Shown piece after piece: positions 24,001 to 39,000 of a DNA stretch of 64,000 bases. The notes below the pieces were generated by a model. That model was not told the DNA's origin, did not search any database, and was given only the letters and a program-made list of their open reading frames with translations. The position numbers and the translations under genes are program-made. Origin of the DNA: Apostichopus japonicus (taxonomy: Eukaryota > Echinodermata > Holothuroidea > Aspidochirotida > Stichopodidae); assembly GCF_037975245.1 (NCBI RefSeq), contig NC_092579.1, forward strand, positions 15,834,178-15,898,177. The letters run 5' to 3'. Position 1 is the first letter of the stretch, and every line of letters begins with the position of its first letter.

Positions 24001-27000
24001 AGGTTTTTTATTCTGGTTGTCCTTCAATCACATCTTACTTTTTGGTTGTCCGAACAGCAAATTTGGTTGACCAAAAAAATCTACCAAAGTAACAAAGAAT
24101 GATCAATATGTACTGTACACTGTTGGAGAGATGTGTAGGTTTGGGTAAGAGAATACCAGACAAAAAATAAAAACATAAACAAAACAACAATCACACTATA
24201 TTTGTTTTCTATTTTGGTATCTCCAAAGTGATTAAGGATGATACCAAATTATCATTTTACCTTTTTACAACCACCAGAGCTAAAGTTGGTAGTCCCAACA
24301 GGAATTTGGTCGTCTCGGACGACCATTAAAAGTTTACGATGTTACCAAAAATGTACTTTACTGTATTGATGTACAGTACAGTATAAATTTAGCTAAATTT
24401 CTTATAAATATATACTGAAAATTCTGTGCACACATGAAAATTTCAGGTTTTCTTTTGCTTTCAAAAGAACAGTCCTTTCAAGAGTTGTATTCAAGCCACT
24501 TTCTGTAAATTGAAAGTCCATTTCAATAGTAGGCTATAATCTGTTTATAAATCTTTGTGTATATACATGAAAGTGTAAATTACTATCATTCCCACACATA
24601 TTTAGCAATACAGATCTATTTCATCCAAACTTCACTTTGTCCATAAATAGTTACTACGTGTCAACATCTCTTCTTGTATACTGTACAATGTTATGTCTGT
24701 AATACAGTATCTTGCAAGGTAATCAATCAGGGTTCTGCAGACTAGCTTACACTTCCTGTATATAGTATCGATCATGAATATTCAAATAATCAACGATTTC
24801 CTGTCGAGGTCAGACTTCCTCGTTATTAGACTGCATGAGGTCTGAGAAGACTTTTTCAAATTTCGTTACGAACCGTTGCAGATGCATAAGTTGGATTTTG
24901 TTTGAATACACATCCTGTATGAAGAAGTGAAAACATTATTAGCATGCATCTGGATGGAATTTGATGGAAGTTGTTAAATTTTGGTGTGAAATTGGGATGA
25001 TTACTGAGGAAACTTAACAACTACAGCTCAAGGTTTGTTTATTACTAGTACTACAGGGCCTACAGTATGTACAGTATACATTGATGTCGTTTAAATGCAT
25101 GTCTTTAGTATTACGTACCTTCCTCAATGCTGATACTTTCTATCCCTGATACTGAATCAACTCATGAAAGATTGCTACAGTAAATTGATTTAAGTACTTG
25201 ATTATGTACCTCACTATGTTGAATTTAACAGTTTTTACCAAATTTTAAAGTCATTTTTCAAGCTACTCCCACATTGTTGTCATCAGTATGGCAATTATTA
25301 CCCTGTGAATATTGTTCCTTATATTTGTCCTAAGCAGGGCAAATTAGGTATTTTTTCTTTCTTCTGGTTTCAATCGGACAACCAGGCCTTCCTACTGTAT
25401 GGTTGTCCGAACAGCAACTTTTGCTGTACGAAAAAATAAAGCAAGATTACATGTTTACAATGTTTACACTGTAGGAGAGATATGTACAGTGGGTAAGAAC
25501 ATCAGCTTTGGGGATGATTTGTGATACAATTTATCATTTTACCTATCTGAGGGTATTTATTTACGGTACTAAGTTACTATGCAATCTCAACTTGATGTTA
25601 CAAACAACTACAGTAGCCGGCCGTCGCACAATCTCCAAAGATGTACATATCAGTTTTTGCACACAGAATATGCAGTATATATTTTATAAGATATCATATT
25701 TAGAACTCTCAAAACTGGTACATAAAGTTTGAACACTGAATTATTCCCCGTCATGGAACATCATCTACCAAAGTGAAAATTATATTATTTCTTTCTCTGT
25801 TTTCTTTCAGACCCACATTAAAATTTCAAGATCCAAGAGATACTGAAGAATTTGTGTTATCCCAGTAAGTAAACCAGCGAGTCTCGTCCAATATTGTACT
25901 TAAAACTGCACAACATTAGGATTAGTTCTGTACTGTACATTCATCACTACATTTTTAATAGTCTACCTTGCTTTGTTAGTATGGTTTAAACTCTTACATC
26001 ATATTAATTTTTATCTTTTTGTCTGTGTGCTCCTTCTCTGTACTTTATATTAAGTATAACTACCTCTATTTTGTTTTACTTCTTCTTTGTTTGTATTTTA
26101 ACTTTTATTTGTACAGCGCCTTAGAGCATTTATATTTTATTTGATAAGGTGCTTTATAAGTTTGGAATATTATTATTATATTATTATATCACTCTGTGGC
26201 CCTGTTTGATACTACCATATGTTGAGACCATTATGGTGGCACAGGGAATTAAAACTAGGGCTACAGTACTAGTAGGTCCATTTGTTGAAAGGCAATAATA
26301 ATTGCGTTGAGTAGGGTAAAATGTAAGACATGAACTACACCCTGCTTAACCCCTCTGCGCCTGCCTCTTCCCCACCCCCTCCGGCCCTGATAAAAAAATG
26401 TTATAGTTTCCTGTGGATACTGTACATTGCATTTCATATTGCACAATTGAAGTTACTCTATCTGTGGTTCTAATTACTGAATTTTAAACAGAACTAGTTC
26501 CAAACTGAAAAGAGCAACTTACACATTCTTTTCTTTGTATTTCGAACAAACACCATTTTTCCCCTTCATTTTCCAGGGACAAGACTGATTATACTTACTC
26601 AAGAAGGTATGTGTCCCTTATGATTTATTGTTTTTAATTGTCTTATTAAGATTTTACTCTCTTTTCTTATTACTATCAGATATTTTTATGAACCCGATCA
26701 AAACCTATTTTGTTGTGAGCTTCCAGCCCCTCCCAGTTCAGTTTGCCTCACTTGTACTGGTAAATTGCTGTTTGGTTCGGTTTCTGTTTGGTTGAAATCT
26801 ACATAGAACCTGGTATGATATATACTACAGTTATACTTAATGCAAATTAGCTACACAGCTATACAGTTTTTGTACATACATGTCCTGTACCAAACAATTT
26901 AGTGATTTCACTATTTTTGGACGTAATTGATACAGCTCAAACTACAGTTACTGTAGGGATGTATGTGACTATCCTCCCCTGATCATATAGAATCACATTA

Positions 27001-30000
27001 ATAATAGAGTACAGTACTTTTTTTGTTTTCTTTGACAGACAGTTCAAAACTGTTATCATATTTAACTTATGTTGTATTTGAATTGAAAATAAACTAGTCA
27101 AGATCATAATGAGTTTAAATGGCCGTTAAAGATCATCAGACTTTCAGAAAATCCAATTTTCCGTTTAAGTAGGGATGTCAGAAAGGAAGGTGCTAACTTC
27201 CAAAGCTTCACACTAGACAAACATGATTTTTTTTCCACCTCAAATATATGGAAGTTGGCAGTTTAGCAGTTTAGCTGGACATTGATGTTACTGACATATT
27301 TCCACCAGTGCTACTGTTCTTTAGAACAGGCATTCTGCCCAAATACAATGAATTTGGTGTAATAGAAGCTCACATGTTATACTGCTGTACAGTATGTACA
27401 GTACTGTACTGTAGATGTTACTAATGTATGGTACCGTGCTCTGCATTTTGAACTGATTGCTTCTATACATAGAAATGTATTTGATGCAAGTATATCACAT
27501 TACAGACACATTCTTCCCAATGTCGCTATCTTCTATGTAATTCAAGTGCCAGGTGTGTAGCTACTATTAGTGATTGATAACTCTGACCAAATGTGACCTC
27601 CCCGCCCCCAGGGGAGTACCTTACATGTTTGGAATAGCTCTCTATTAAGTAATTTTGTATCTTGTCTCATTATGAAGTATATAGTTTAGTTTTTTTTTAG
27701 TTTAGAGACCCAAGGATCAGGAAGCCTTACAGTACAGTAGCTTATTTGAGACCCTATCCATATATTGCACAAAGTTCTCTGTGTCCCTTGACCTCAAAGA
27801 TTAACAACCAAATGTTACTGTGTATCTGGAAAAATGCTCATAAAGACAGTTGAGTTGGGACTTTCATTTTGGTCAACAAGAACTTAACATTACACAGTGG
27901 ATATTTTTGCAATGGATTTGTGCATTTTGTTCTAAAGAAACATCTTACTGTGTATGCTACAGTACTGCAGTTCTAGGCCAATTTTAAACATTATATTACC
28001 ACCTAATCATTCCCAATGTCAGTTCTATGGGTACTGTATTTTACCTGTCAAGTTGTTTGTTGTTGTTTTAAGGATAACATTTTAAAAGACTAACAGTAGT
28101 ATTTAAATTCTTTATATGTTTCATGAATACTGAATTCATTCTTTAATAAATGATCTTTGCATAAATACAGTATTGACAATTGCACTTGGAATATCTGAAA
28201 TCCTTTCTCACTTGTAAAGTTGTCAGCCTTGTTCATTACAACAATTGATGAAAAGTCTAGATTACTAAATGTATTATTTTTTTTTACTTTGTTTTAACAT
28301 GAGATTCATTTAGATGGCACCACTTTGTATTAATCTGGCAGACTCACTTAGTACTATAAATCTGGCAGCACCACTTAGTACAAAATTTGGCAATAGAGTC
28401 GTCATAAATATATACTGGACGACTTACACTTTCATTCTATTTCATTAGTCCAAGTTATTCATCACAGTCCAATCCTCAAGACATGGATAGCTACGAGATC
28501 CCATACATGTCCCGTCGTTCCATAAAAGGCTCACGTGCTCCACCCCAGGTGACACCTCCAAGGCGGCAACCGTCCATGGAACCTCAGAGTTCCCGTAGAA
28601 GGTCAGCACGATTGGCTGGTAGGCCAATGGATGAGCCTCCTGCTCAGCACACGTCCACCCAGTACCCGTCAAATGCGAGACTGATACCGGGAGGAGGTCG
28701 TCCCAGTACTACAGAGCCCCATCATGGAAGCACCAGTGTCAGGGTACCCTATAAAGCACCGAGTTTTAGCTCCAGAAGTGGCTTGTTTTCTGAGAGAGAC
28801 TACAGGGATGATGAACAGTCCCTTACTCATTTGTATGGTGAGTTTGAAGTAGTTTGTTAACAAAACATAACAGAATAGGGCTTCTTTGGACTGTGAAAGG
28901 TTCTCCACGTTGCTCCAGGAAGGAAAAATTGCTTGACTTACTATATATAAAGTGTTCATGGCTGTACTTGAAACCTGTATACATTACTCATTTACATACT
29001 GTACTTTTTATGAACTTTAAAGTTCCACAAAGCAAAGCCACTTACTAATATTACACAAATTATTTAAGGAAAAAGCAAACTTGTTAAAGAAAAAATTATT
29101 TGAGTGAAAGTATAGTAACCCTAGTAAAAATTAGATGTATTTATTGTATAGAAGATTTTGTTTGCTAATGTTTATGTTGCTGTAGTAATTATGTTTGCTT
29201 TGTAATCATGACTAACCTTTTTGTGAAAATTTTGCCAAAAAGGATATTGAAATTTATTACCTTTCTTTCATTTTGGCTTATCTTATAGGATTAGATCAGT
29301 ATGATGACCCGGAAGTCTCTGGTAAGTTCATGATGATATTTCAAGATCCAAAATATAAAATGCTCTTAGGATGAAAATGGTTGCACGTGTACCAGAACAT
29401 GCAAAATATATTTCTCAATAGCAACACTAACAGTTGTGATGAAGACTTTGGCAGTTGGATTGATTTGGAATGGAGTATTGAATAAAAATGAGGTGAAACT
29501 CTGCAATACACTGGCTATTTCTGAATTATTTTGTCATCTCCCATGATGATAAATCATTGAAGTGAAAGGTTCTAATCCAATGTTATGAGGATTATTATAA
29601 ACTGTAAGCAAAATAGCTGTTTTGCTTTGAAATTCTGACATGATGATTCTTTAGAATATCCCTTGACAAAGTAATTAAAAAACAAATTAATTTGATATTG
29701 ACCACCCCACCCCCCCCCCTCTCGATATCACTCTATTTTGTTGCCAACCTCTGCTGTGGCAATTTTACGTGTTTTTTTTCTTTTTTTTTCTTCTCTTCCG
29801 TTTATCTCTGGAAGACACTGAATCTAGCCAAGCAAACTGTAAACTCAGTTCTAGCTTGGACAACACGGATTCCTCTTCGGAATGGTCGGAGAGAAGATCG
29901 CCAGTCGACATCATACACATCATTAAAGTTGTAATAGTAACTGCAATATACATAACTACCTACCCGCCAAGAACTGTGTACAGTTACCTCAAGTCTAAGC

Positions 30001-33000
30001 AACAGATAAGAACTCCTGTGTCATCTCAATCTTCCACTGCTGGTAAGTCATGAAGATAAAGGGCATTGTGGTTAAGGCAGTGGACTTGAGATCTAAGGAT
30101 TACAGGTTCGAGCCCTGGCCAGATCATTGTGTTGTGTCCTCGGGCAAAGCACTTTATCTCCATTGCCTCTCTTCACCCAGGTGTATTTATGGGGACTTGC
30201 AAGGTAACTTGTAAATATAGTCGCCTGCGCCGGTTTGTGGCTGCACCCTATGGGAAGTCCCCCGGGGACACATGGTTGTGGTACACTGTGGTGCCCTAGG
30301 AGAGATTGATTGACTTGCGCACACTTTGGTGTGTAGGTGTGACAAGTTACCAATGACCAAGGCTAAGTTGTAAAGTCGTGTGAGAGGGCCTTGGCCCTGA
30401 ACAAGACTGTAAACCTAAATAAAAAATAATAAAATGTCATGGAAACTTGGAAATCAATTGCAGGCCTGACAAAAAGGTCATGGAAAAGAGTAAAAAAATG
30501 TCAAATATCTTGAAAATGTAAAATTGAGATAAGTGCAACACTTACAGTGTTCTTGAAATATTTCTACATGAGCTTTTTGCCTCCTGAAAATTTGCCCCAA
30601 AATATTGATATATAGGACAAAGGTCTTGAAAGTTCTTACTTTTTTCATGGAAAAGTATTGAAAGTCCATTTTTGAGTGTGGGAACACTGTATTAGATTTA
30701 TGGATGAAAAGTTTATTGTTATCTTAAAGTGCTGTAGTGCTGCTAGTACCTATTTGGCGCGGTATCCTAAGTTCTTTTTAGCAATATTTATCAGGTTTAG
30801 TAAAAGTTTAGGGAACAAAGTTTGTCGTTCAGAGCAGGTGCACACAAACATACTAACAGAGCAGGTGCATACAAACACAAGGTCTCCGGTTTGAGTCACT
30901 CACAGATTAATGTATGTCGTCCAGTTACAGAGTTGTTGACAATTGACAATTCATAATCAAAGTTCATTCACAGAGCAGGTGCATACAATCAGAGAGGTAT
31001 TTGGTATGCCTACAAACACTGCATTGTGGTTTGTGTATAGTGAGTCACATATTGAAATATGGACAGCCCTTCCTGCCAGAATCATTGTTCTATTTCCTTC
31101 TTCTTTTGTTCTTTCTCTCAGGAAACGCAGTAAAATCAGTCCTACACTCATTGTCGCACACATTATATACCTTAGTGGCAAGTTCTCTTTTATTAGACGT
31201 CTGGACTCTAACCAGGACAAGGTACGTAATTGACATACCCATAATAGAAGCTGCTGAATTATTGCCTGATTTTAAATACTTTAATTTTAGGAGAACTTTA
31301 TCATTTTTGTGATGGGTTATTTCAATGTGTGTTTTCACAAAGTATGAGTGGTACATTGTAGTAATGATATGATGAATGATTGAGATATTACTGCTGCATT
31401 AAATTATGATCATTGTTTCTCCAACCATTCCTGCTGGTCTGATTTTCCTGGTTTTTATGCTTTTTAAGGTGGCTACTTATTGATGTGTGTCTTCAGTAGT
31501 ATAATTCATACTTTATATCATATATAATGAATATTGCAACAAATTCTGGTTGATATGTTTATTCAATTCCTGACCATTATTGCTATTTTGATATTCTGAT
31601 CATATATATCATATTAATTTTTTGCATTCTCTTGTCAGAGAGTGGTTATCCAACCTTGGAATTGCGACCCCAATCACAGCAGGACTTAAACAAGGGTCTT
31701 TCACTTCACTATTAACATCTAGGAGCAGCGCAGAAAGTCATCATAACACAATGCAAAGGAGGAGAAGAGGAGGGGGGTTTCCCTGCTGGATCTGTTTACT
31801 ATTATTATTATTACCCATACTCACTAGTAAGATTCAATATTTTATTCTCTACGTAGTTATTTGGTATTATTATTCTCTATTTATCTTGTCTCGTTCTCTG
31901 AGCAGACTTTTCCAAAACACATATTTTTTGGGGGGCATTTGGTCAGTATTACACAAATTATAATTGCAAGTTATCAAGCTAAATACACCAATCTCACAGA
32001 TGTTTTTCACCAGATGGAGGTTAAGGGGCTAGAACTAAATAAATTTGGTTCTCTCATGAATACTTCGATGCCACATTGCCTTAAAAAATGTCTGTTTCCT
32101 TCTGACTGTAAACTATCAAGACAAAAAGCGAGGCAAACAGAGCAACACTTTTACGAAAATGCTGTATTTCTCAATAATTGAGAATTGCTGCAAAAATGTT
32201 CTTATTTTAAGGAAATGGTTATAACAGCAGCTATGTCATTTCCTTAGATCTGCAGAGTGATGTTTTTATAATGAACAGGCAATATAATAAGATAATATAA
32301 TAATTTCAGAGCTTTAATTTGATTGTATAATGCAACACAATAGCCTTTAGAGACATTCAATACTTTTTGAACTGGTATACCAGCAGTGTATGAGCAGATA
32401 CTGTGTCTATATGCCTTCCTATTCAACCAATAGGAATGAAATATTTTTATGGCATTTTTTATTCTCTTCCAGGTTTGTACTTATTTTGGGGATTTGTACC
32501 TTTCCTTATGCCTCTTGCCGTAAATGAAACCAATGAAACAGAGGTAAGTATATTCAACTTTATACAGAATTATGATACATTCATAAATGCTATCAATATT
32601 CTTCTCTATAACTTTCTGGATTCTTCGTAATGACACAATACAGAGTATCTCTGCGGACAAACTGCCAACTGTGCAAAACTGCAGAGCACAAACAGATTAT
32701 ATAGTATGCAGCCTGGCTGCAGTAATGCTGCAGCCTGGCTGCTGCGATGCTGCTGCCTGGCTGCTGTGATGCTGCTGTCTGGCTGCTGTGATGCTGCAGC
32801 CTGGCTGCAGTGATGCTGCTGCCTGGCAGCAGTGATGCTGCAGCCTGGCTGCATGATGCCGTAGCCTGACCGCAGTGATGCTGCAGCCTGGGTGAAGTGA
32901 TGCTGCAGCCTGGCCGCAGTGATGCTGCAATCTAACTGCAGCCTGGCTGCAATGATGCTGCTGCCTGGCTGCTGTGATGCTGCAGCCTGGCTGCATGATG

Positions 33001-36000
33001 CCGTAGCCTGGCTTAGTGATGCTGCAGCCTAGCTGCATTGATGCTGCAGTGATGCCGCAGTGATGCTGCATTGATGCTGCAGTGGTGCTGTAACCACTGA
33101 TTATTGACACGTCAGTGCCTCACTTTGCTTATTTTCACAGCCACTCGCAGCTGTCAGTGATGGGATGGCGGTCATCTTGACCAGCTTAGGCGAGGATGTA
33201 GGATCCACTCCATCAGCCGCAGCAGCAGGGGCCGCCACAGGGGGCGCTATGGCTGGCTGTCTGCAATGTCTGAAAAGAGAAGACTTAATGCTGATGATAG
33301 CTGGCTTGATGAAAGACAATACGGAAAAGTTACAAGATCAGATACTGGAACAGAATAAGCAGATATTACTGGTAAGAAAGAATTCATTGCTTTCATCTAG
33401 GAGAGAGGTCATCATAGTCTATTAACCGATAGTGGATGAAACAAAGAACCTATTCAACCTTGGCATATAAATCCTACAGAAAAGGTCCCCATGGTCATGC
33501 AAGTTGCAAATTACTTCTTTTGATTGGTTACAGACCTCTAAAGAGCCCCTCCATATTAAAACTGAGTCAGGGAGTACATTCTTAAATAGTGGTTTCCTTG
33601 GCTCAGTTAGAGTCATTGACATGAGGCCTTTACATATCTCGATGGGGAAAAACCTCTTTTGAGCCAAATAGTGAGGATTCGAAAATGTATTTCATATTTC
33701 GATTTAATAAATAATGGAAAACTGACTGGGAAATTTTACACGATAGAAAAGAGAATTTTATGGCTAGAACAGGATTCGAATTGTAACCCAGAAGTCACTG
33801 GTTTGATTCTCTTTCTTGCCATCAATTTCTTTCTCTTTCCAAACAACTTGGTTTAAAGTTTAAGACCCATTTCAATATCAAACTACCCTATTTTATAATT
33901 CATCTGTATTATCTGGAATTTTTTCTTCATATCCCCGGGGTCACCACTCATCCATACTGTGTGTGGATAATCCTGCGTTTATGGTACAGTGTATATCACA
34001 TTGCACTGCAAGAAAAGAGAAGAATGAATCAGGAATCCTTAAAATATGACTTAAGGTATAGCAAAGGTCATTTATACTTGGTGAGGTTTCTCAGGATTTT
34101 GTGAGAACTGCACACACAAAAATGATAAAACAATAATATATATCAGATCTTTCAAAGTCAACTTCCTGACTCAAGTTGATTAAGAATATTGATAGTGAAT
34201 CATAAATGAAATATTAACCAGAATTGGTTGATGCCTTATTTTTCTTATTTCCTTATTCTTTTAAACTGCAGGGTATGTTTTAGCTGCATTAAGCCTAACA
34301 AACTCATATTGTTTTCCTACTCATTAATTCTGTGCCTTATGATTGATATATATCATCTTTCCAGATGTTGAAACATGGATCCGAGCAGGAGAAGAAAATA
34401 AACCAATTAGAGCTCCTGATCCAGAACCACCAGAGAGAGGTGTCCTCGAACAGAGCAAATTCTTTAAATGTCGACAGTTCCGTAGAAGAGGAATTAGCCC
34501 AAGTGAGGGCAGAGCTCAGGAATCTGGTACACATGAATGCTGAAGAATTAACCAGTGATCAACGGTTTGATTCGGTACAAGCCTTTAAGACTGATATGGA
34601 TAGATTGACTAGCAAGATCTCAAATCTCCATAAAGCATTCGAGGAAAGCAAGACCTCGCAAGATGCCTTGGAAATTTCACTCACCAACAGCGGTTCAGAG
34701 ATGGAGGGAAGAGTCACAGAGACGATGGAGTCGGTGCTTTCTCTACAGGACAATTTTAAGTTGAGACTGATTGAATTAGAGGACAGATTAAAAGACCTGA
34801 AAACAGTTGTTGTTGTTTTGGAAAATAGCAGAGAAAATAAACAAGATCAAATTAATTCACTGGTAAAACTAATTAATGACCTGGAGAGAGAGGTTGTTGA
34901 TGTGAAGTCAATGTTGAAACAATTGGAAGTCGCATTAGAGAATTTAAAGTCGGATTTTAGTGACAGAGGTGACAGACAAGCTATCAGTACTCTGAGAAGC
35001 GATTTTGAAACCCAGAAAGCGAAATTTGTCACACTGGAGTATCAATTGACGACTCACGTTGACGAAATTGGAAATATGAAAAGCCAGATGGAAATATTAA
35101 AGGATGATGTGAGTCTCTTAGATAAGAGAACTAACGCTGCTGATGAAAATGCTATGAAGGACAAACAATTATTTGGAACTTTGCTGCAGAAAACAAGTGA
35201 AAGTAATTCTCAGCATATCCAAGAACTCTCTTCCAATCTCGAGGCTCGATTTCAAGGTCTTCTGGAAGATGGGAAAGCTGTGGATAGCGATGATGTCATC
35301 GGACTGAGACAGTCTATCCAGAGTAATAGCGATCGGCTACGAGGCCTAGAGTCAGATCGAGAAGAGCTGGCCAGTTCCGTCAGCGACTTGTCGGTCGATA
35401 TCGAGAGAAATGCAGGTGCTTTGAAATTACTGGAAGGAAATTTGACCAGTTTGCATAACATCCTAAATGGCACCGGAGGAGCTGATCTGTCAAGGCAGAG
35501 AGGAGGAGCGCTGATGGTTATTCAAAATATCCAGACTTTGGAGAAGGACTTGCATAGCATGAAACTGAAGGTGGAGGGAATGCAGAGCCTTCAAGCAGCG
35601 GTAGACGGAACAGGCTCAATCTCGGAGGCAGCCCTAGCACAGTTAGCAGAGTTGCAAGCCTCCACCCTGAAACTGGAAGGAAAATTGATGGACGCATCAG
35701 AGTCAATCACAGATATCAATGCTGACGTCGAGGATCTTCAATCATCTCTTGGACTTCTCCAGGAGAGAACCGCCTCTCGCGATGGTTCTCCAATAACTTT
35801 TGAGGGACTCCAGTCAGATTTGGAGTCGGTCCACGAGACGGTTGTAGTTTTGCGAGACGGTCTGGACAGACTGGAGAAAGAGAACAGCGAGCAGGAAGTT
35901 GCAATAGCTGCCGTAGTCGCGGACAGTTCTCAGGTCAGCGAACGTCTCACCTCCGACGACGGTGAAATGATCGATCTCATCGCGATGCAATCAAACTTGT

Positions 36001-39000
36001 ATACATTCCATACAGATTCAAGCAAACTGGAGGCAATGATTAACTCTTTACAGAATGATATCAGTGGGCAGAACGAGAGGTTAGGACTGGTGTTAGTCGA
36101 TAGAGATAACCAGTATAATGTGGAGGACCGGATCAGCACATTCAGAGCGGATATCGCCAGTATGAGCGACAACCTGGCGGTCTACCAAAGCACAACAGTC
36201 CAATCTGATGGTGATGATGGTGGTAATGGTGCAGTGGCTGCTGGACTGGTCGACCTCGGGTCAAAGGTCACCTTAGTGGAGGCAGGATTAGCTGCGTTAC
36301 AATCGGGAAGGGACGGAAAAGATATGGAAGATCTACAGAGAGATGTGAATGCTTTGAAGGAGCAAGTAATCTCTCTCCGACGGAAACAAGAATCGTCAAG
36401 GTTTGTGAAATGATTTTTGCTATTAATATAGGAGACAATGTAGATATAGCTCAATTTGATGGATTTTATTCGGTTCTTTATTGCTCTTCAGGGGCAATAA
36501 TTTTTCCGGATAATTCAGTTATGCTGTTACATATCCTTCTTCCATAAGTACAGTTCCTAATAGATATAATAAATGATGGATGGAATTTCATGACGCTGGT
36601 AGTTAGATGTACGTACATATTCCCATACCCAGATTTAGAGTGCATACAGTACAGTGCAGTACACAAGGTCAACCATTGCGACCAATACACACTATGCAGT
36701 GCCACACTAACGAAGCCAGTGTTTTCTTTTTGGGAAGATTAGACCAATCACATTTCTCCTTATAAAAATCAACAAACTTTATACTATCCTCTTCTCATTG
36801 GGAAGATTTGTAACGCAAGTGGATGGATGACGGTGCAAGTTGCGGGAAGGATCAGGAATTGTTGCGGGAAATTCTCAGCAGGAGAAAATATGTTTTGTGG
36901 GACCCTCTAGATAAATTGCAGGAATCCTGCAATTGCGCATTCTAATGCAACCACTTTCGGGCAGTTTTATTTACACAGTTTGCAATCAAATTGTTACTAA
37001 TACAAAAATGGTAGTCAGTGGTGGTGCTAACGGCAAATTGCAATCTGGGTGTGGTATTGGAAATGTTCTTCCCAATTGCTAAACCTCATTGCTTCAAATG
37101 CCACTCGGCCACAACACAGGTTACAAGGGAAACTATTGTGTCTCAAACAATGAATGATTGGTGACAGGGGTAAACTGGTATAAGGCAGTTGGTTTTTGAG
37201 ACAGTTAATGAATTTATAATCATTATTTATTACATTTTACACTCTATCCTACATAAACGAAATAGCCACATTAACATGTAGAGTTTTCCTATTAAATTGA
37301 GTGACATTTAATGGTGATGTAACATGTCTTGTTCATCTATTAGCGATAGCGAAAGCGGTGGTCTAGGGGCAGGAGCGGGTTTCCATTCTGATGAGGATAT
37401 CACCGATCTCAAGTCAGAATTCTCCAAGCTGAATGCTCGTTACGACTCACTGAATACGCATTTCAATGACTGCTGCCAATACAAATCAGAAATGCTGGTA
37501 AGTGAAGGAACAGCTTTCATATCTATAAAGATTTGCAAACTAATTTCACCCAAAAAAAAACAATTATTGCAACTGTATACGTACTTGATCTGCATGCAGC
37601 TCCAAGGGACGAAATAGTTTTAGAGAATTGATTAGCAATAATTGCTCGACAATTCTTGGAAATAGCAATTAGCATTAGCAGGTACTGCATCTTTTGCTAA
37701 TCAAAAGTAATATTGATTAGCAACTGGCAATTCTTGGGTAGCAAATTGCTATGCGAACCCAGTTATTTCGTCCCTTGAGCTCTTCCAATGCATTCAAAGT
37801 TTGATTGATCTGTGTGTGTATAAAACCCTTATGTGAATGTGAATACCTTGGAATTATAATTTAACACTGCTCTGGTGATTCTTGCAGATCTAGAAAAATC
37901 TTATAAAGCCATTCAAAATTATCACTTTGAATAGAAACAACCTTAATGTGTGCATGCAAATAGCTCCTATCTATACATACTGTAGAAGATGTTAAATGCC
38001 TTGAACATAATTTAACACTTAAAATCAGCTCTTATCAGTGCATGGATGATTGAAATTGTTTTCAAAACTTTAAATCAGGTCCTATTTACTTCACTCCTCC
38101 CGTACCCATCTCCATGCAACACATTCACTCCAAATTTCCTCAACGGATTCTGTATAGAAACAATGTTTTAATAATGTATTACTTCTTGCACTCTGGCAGA
38201 CCTCTCTGAGACCTACCATTAAAGCTTAGCAATTGATAATTGGGGTCACAAAACATAGGTCTGTCAAATTTGCATTGACACCATGATTCGCACTCCTTTT
38301 TTTGCGTTTAAAATTGCTATTTCTTACTTATTAACAATTGCAAAAAATGCTGTAGTTTTTGTAAAAGGACCAACAGAACAGTTCGAAGTAATGTAATGTT
38401 AGTCAAATTAACATATATAGAGTGTGCATAGAAGTAGAATGCATGTAGATTTAATTTGACTTGATTTCTTTCCGTTTTGGTTTCACCAAAGATTGCAAAT
38501 TGCCTTATATATCTTAAAGCAAATGCATGAGTCACTTCAGTTTATTATTAATTTCTTTTTTTGCAATAAAAAAAAATGTTCTAGGGAGTTGGTTTGAGTC
38601 CTGGGTATGGTTTCTTAGCTGCTGAACCCAGTGAAAATGGCACAGAAGACACAGAGGTAAGGGGTAATTTATGAATATTCATGGTGTTTCTTCTTTCTCC
38701 GTCCAATTATATCCACCATCTTTAGGAAATTTTCTTCTTTGTGAAGGATATGTGTGATGGAATTATATTCTTTTGTTCATAGAAATTCACTTTCTATAGG
38801 ATAAACCTTTACAAATATTAAGCCTTACAGTGATAATTGGGTGGTTTCCCCCAAAGTTATAAAGTTTTAACAAAGGTGGAGTTTGCCTTGCCAATTTTTT
38901 TTTCTTTTTCTTACTATTAAACCAGCCAGTTTCATTTCTGATGGCTCTGCAAATAAATTTTGCTTCTTCTGCATTGACCTGGAAAAATTGTTGAATAGCT

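Noticed and set aside
28669-28959. 96-codon minus-strand frame
   Set aside because: Shadow of SUN coding exon 4 on the other strand.
32606-33110. Long Gln/Ala/His-rich frames on the minus strand
   Set aside because: They are translations of the 21-22-base minisatellite in a SUN intron. A repeat whose unit length stays near a multiple of three keeps frames open by chance.
34365-36413. Separate 682-residue coiled-coil gene ending at 36,413
   Set aside because: It begins directly after a splice acceptor in the phase left by the previous SUN exon. The last four codons are intron read-through past a TCAAG|GTTTGT donor, and the frame resumes in the exon at 37,344.
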